In this document: positions 6,317-6,806 of the stretch, piece by piece
Layout of the letters: each line of letters begins with the position of its first letter
How positions within the stretch are numbered: position 1 is the stretch's first letter
Assembly: GCA_958451705.1 (NCBI GenBank)
Contig: CAUDRD010000083.1
Coordinates: forward strand, 1-6,806
DNA: 6,806 nt
Origin: an uncultured Oscillospiraceae bacterium
GTDB taxonomy: Bacteria; Bacillota; Clostridia; Oscillospirales; Acutalibacteraceae
Direction: 5' to 3'
Program-made: the position numbers and the translations under genes
The notes under the pieces: model-generated
Databases searched by the model: none
What the model saw: the letters and a program-made list of their open reading frames with translations, nothing else
What the model was told of the DNA's origin: nothing

Positions 6317-6806
6317 TCAGTCTTGCTTCTCCTTAGCAGCTTTTGCAGCCGCCTCCGCTTTTCCCTCCGGGGTATCACGGTAGTACTGGGTTTTGGGCTT
6401 GGGATGAGGTCTTGAAGCCCAGATTCTCTCCGCCTCGGGAGCCCATGCCTTTGCAAATTTTTCACACTTTGCACACAGCACATCTACATCCTCGGGGCAT
6501 ACAAGGTCGGTTGACTTTGCCCCTGTTTCCTTGACCATCTTTCTGAGATATTCGGGATTCTCAAGCATGGGGCAGGGTCTGAGATGGTTGTCGTTAAAGG
6601 GCTGATTTTTATAATATGCCTGGAAAAGAGGATTTTTAAGAGCCTCTATAAGAGTATGGGTTCTGATATTTGAGTCGGAGTAGTGAATAAATACGCAGGG
6701 CTCAATGTCTCCGGCAGAGTTAATATGGAAATAGTTTCTTCCTCCTGCAATGCATCCGCCTACATATTCCGCATCGTCCTGGAAGTCAAATACAAATATG
6801 GGCTTG
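6317..6806 (-). CDS. Radical SAM protein, C-terminal SPASM-like domain (partial)
   Basis: The first 162 visible residues are the C-terminal end; the N-terminal radical SAM barrel with its CxxxCxxC motif lies beyond the right edge. The fragment opens KPIFVFDFQDD and shows C18-x13-G-x4-C37 (GGCIAGG to DIEPC), which matches the first half of the SPASM signature, then C78 (RPCPML), C103 and C111-x2-C114 (LCAKC). These cysteines probably bind an auxiliary Fe-S cluster. SPASM-type enzymes often modify peptides or proteins, but this subtype is widespread in Clostridia without an assigned substrate, so none is claimed. An Ala/Lys-rich charged tail (from about 147) ends the protein. It is the first visible gene of the minus-strand operon; the 43 bases to the CPBP gene hold no promoter or terminator that I can see. 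Confidence 0.8.
   Translation of the reverse strand, partial: KPIFVFDFQDDAEYVGGCIAGGRNYFHINSAGDIEPCVFIHYSDSNIRTHTLIEALKNPLFQAYYKNQPFNDNHLRPCPMLENPEYLRKMVKETGAKSTDLVCPEDVDVLCAKCEKFAKAWAPEAERIWASRPHPKPKTQYYRDTPEGKAEAAAKAAKEKQD

Noticed and set aside
5818..6336. Plus-strand open frame of 172 codons
   Set aside because: It is antisense to the CPBP gene, which has complete family motifs. The hydrophobic run of Val/Ile codons is just the complement of the Asn/Tyr/Gly-rich tail.

Overview
This window looks like a chromosomal piece of a moderate-GC, Gram-positive gut-type anaerobe in the Clostridia, probably near Ruminococcus/Oscillospiraceae. That placement is an inference. It rests on AGGAGG-type ribosome binding sites with GTG, TTG and ATG starts, near-consensus sigma-A promoters, a Clostridia-style Mrp protein with an N-terminal cysteine cluster, and a radical SAM C-terminus of a type I associate with Clostridia. 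I see no phage, insertion sequence, CRISPR array, tRNA or rRNA.

Layout. Two blocks of genes converge on a terminator at 3729-3754. The plus-strand block begins with the last 31 codons of an unidentified upstream gene (to 98). A strong promoter (91-119) then drives a two-gene unit: a 5'-methylthioadenosine/S-adenosylhomocysteine nucleosidase (166-882) and a small Dabb-domain protein (898-1200). A second promoter (1231-1259, extended -10) drives another pair: a membrane-embedded M28-family metallopeptidase (1305-2552) and, 17 bases later, a protein with the same layout (2570-3709) that has lost almost every zinc ligand and the catalytic glutamate.

The minus-strand block is a compact apparent operon whose promoter lies beyond the right edge. 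Read from right to left it holds the C-terminus of a radical SAM/SPASM-like protein (6806-6317), a CPBP intramembrane protease with a Gly/Tyr/Asn-rich N-terminal tail (6273-5143), the tRNA adenosine deaminase TadA (5135-4650), and the Mrp/ApbC iron-sulfur carrier ATPase (4619-3777). Gaps are 43, 7 and 30 bases. The radical SAM protein needs Fe-S clusters and Mrp handles them, so these two may be functionally linked; the others look like housekeeping cargo.

The most interesting part is the tandem M28 pair: an apparently active peptidase whose two halves of the active site are separated by transmembrane helices, next to a diverged, probably inactive paralogue with the same four-helix plan. The low-complexity tail of the CPBP protease comes second. 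Most other content is ordinary. Several starts were moved from the longest open frame on ribosome-binding-site evidence.
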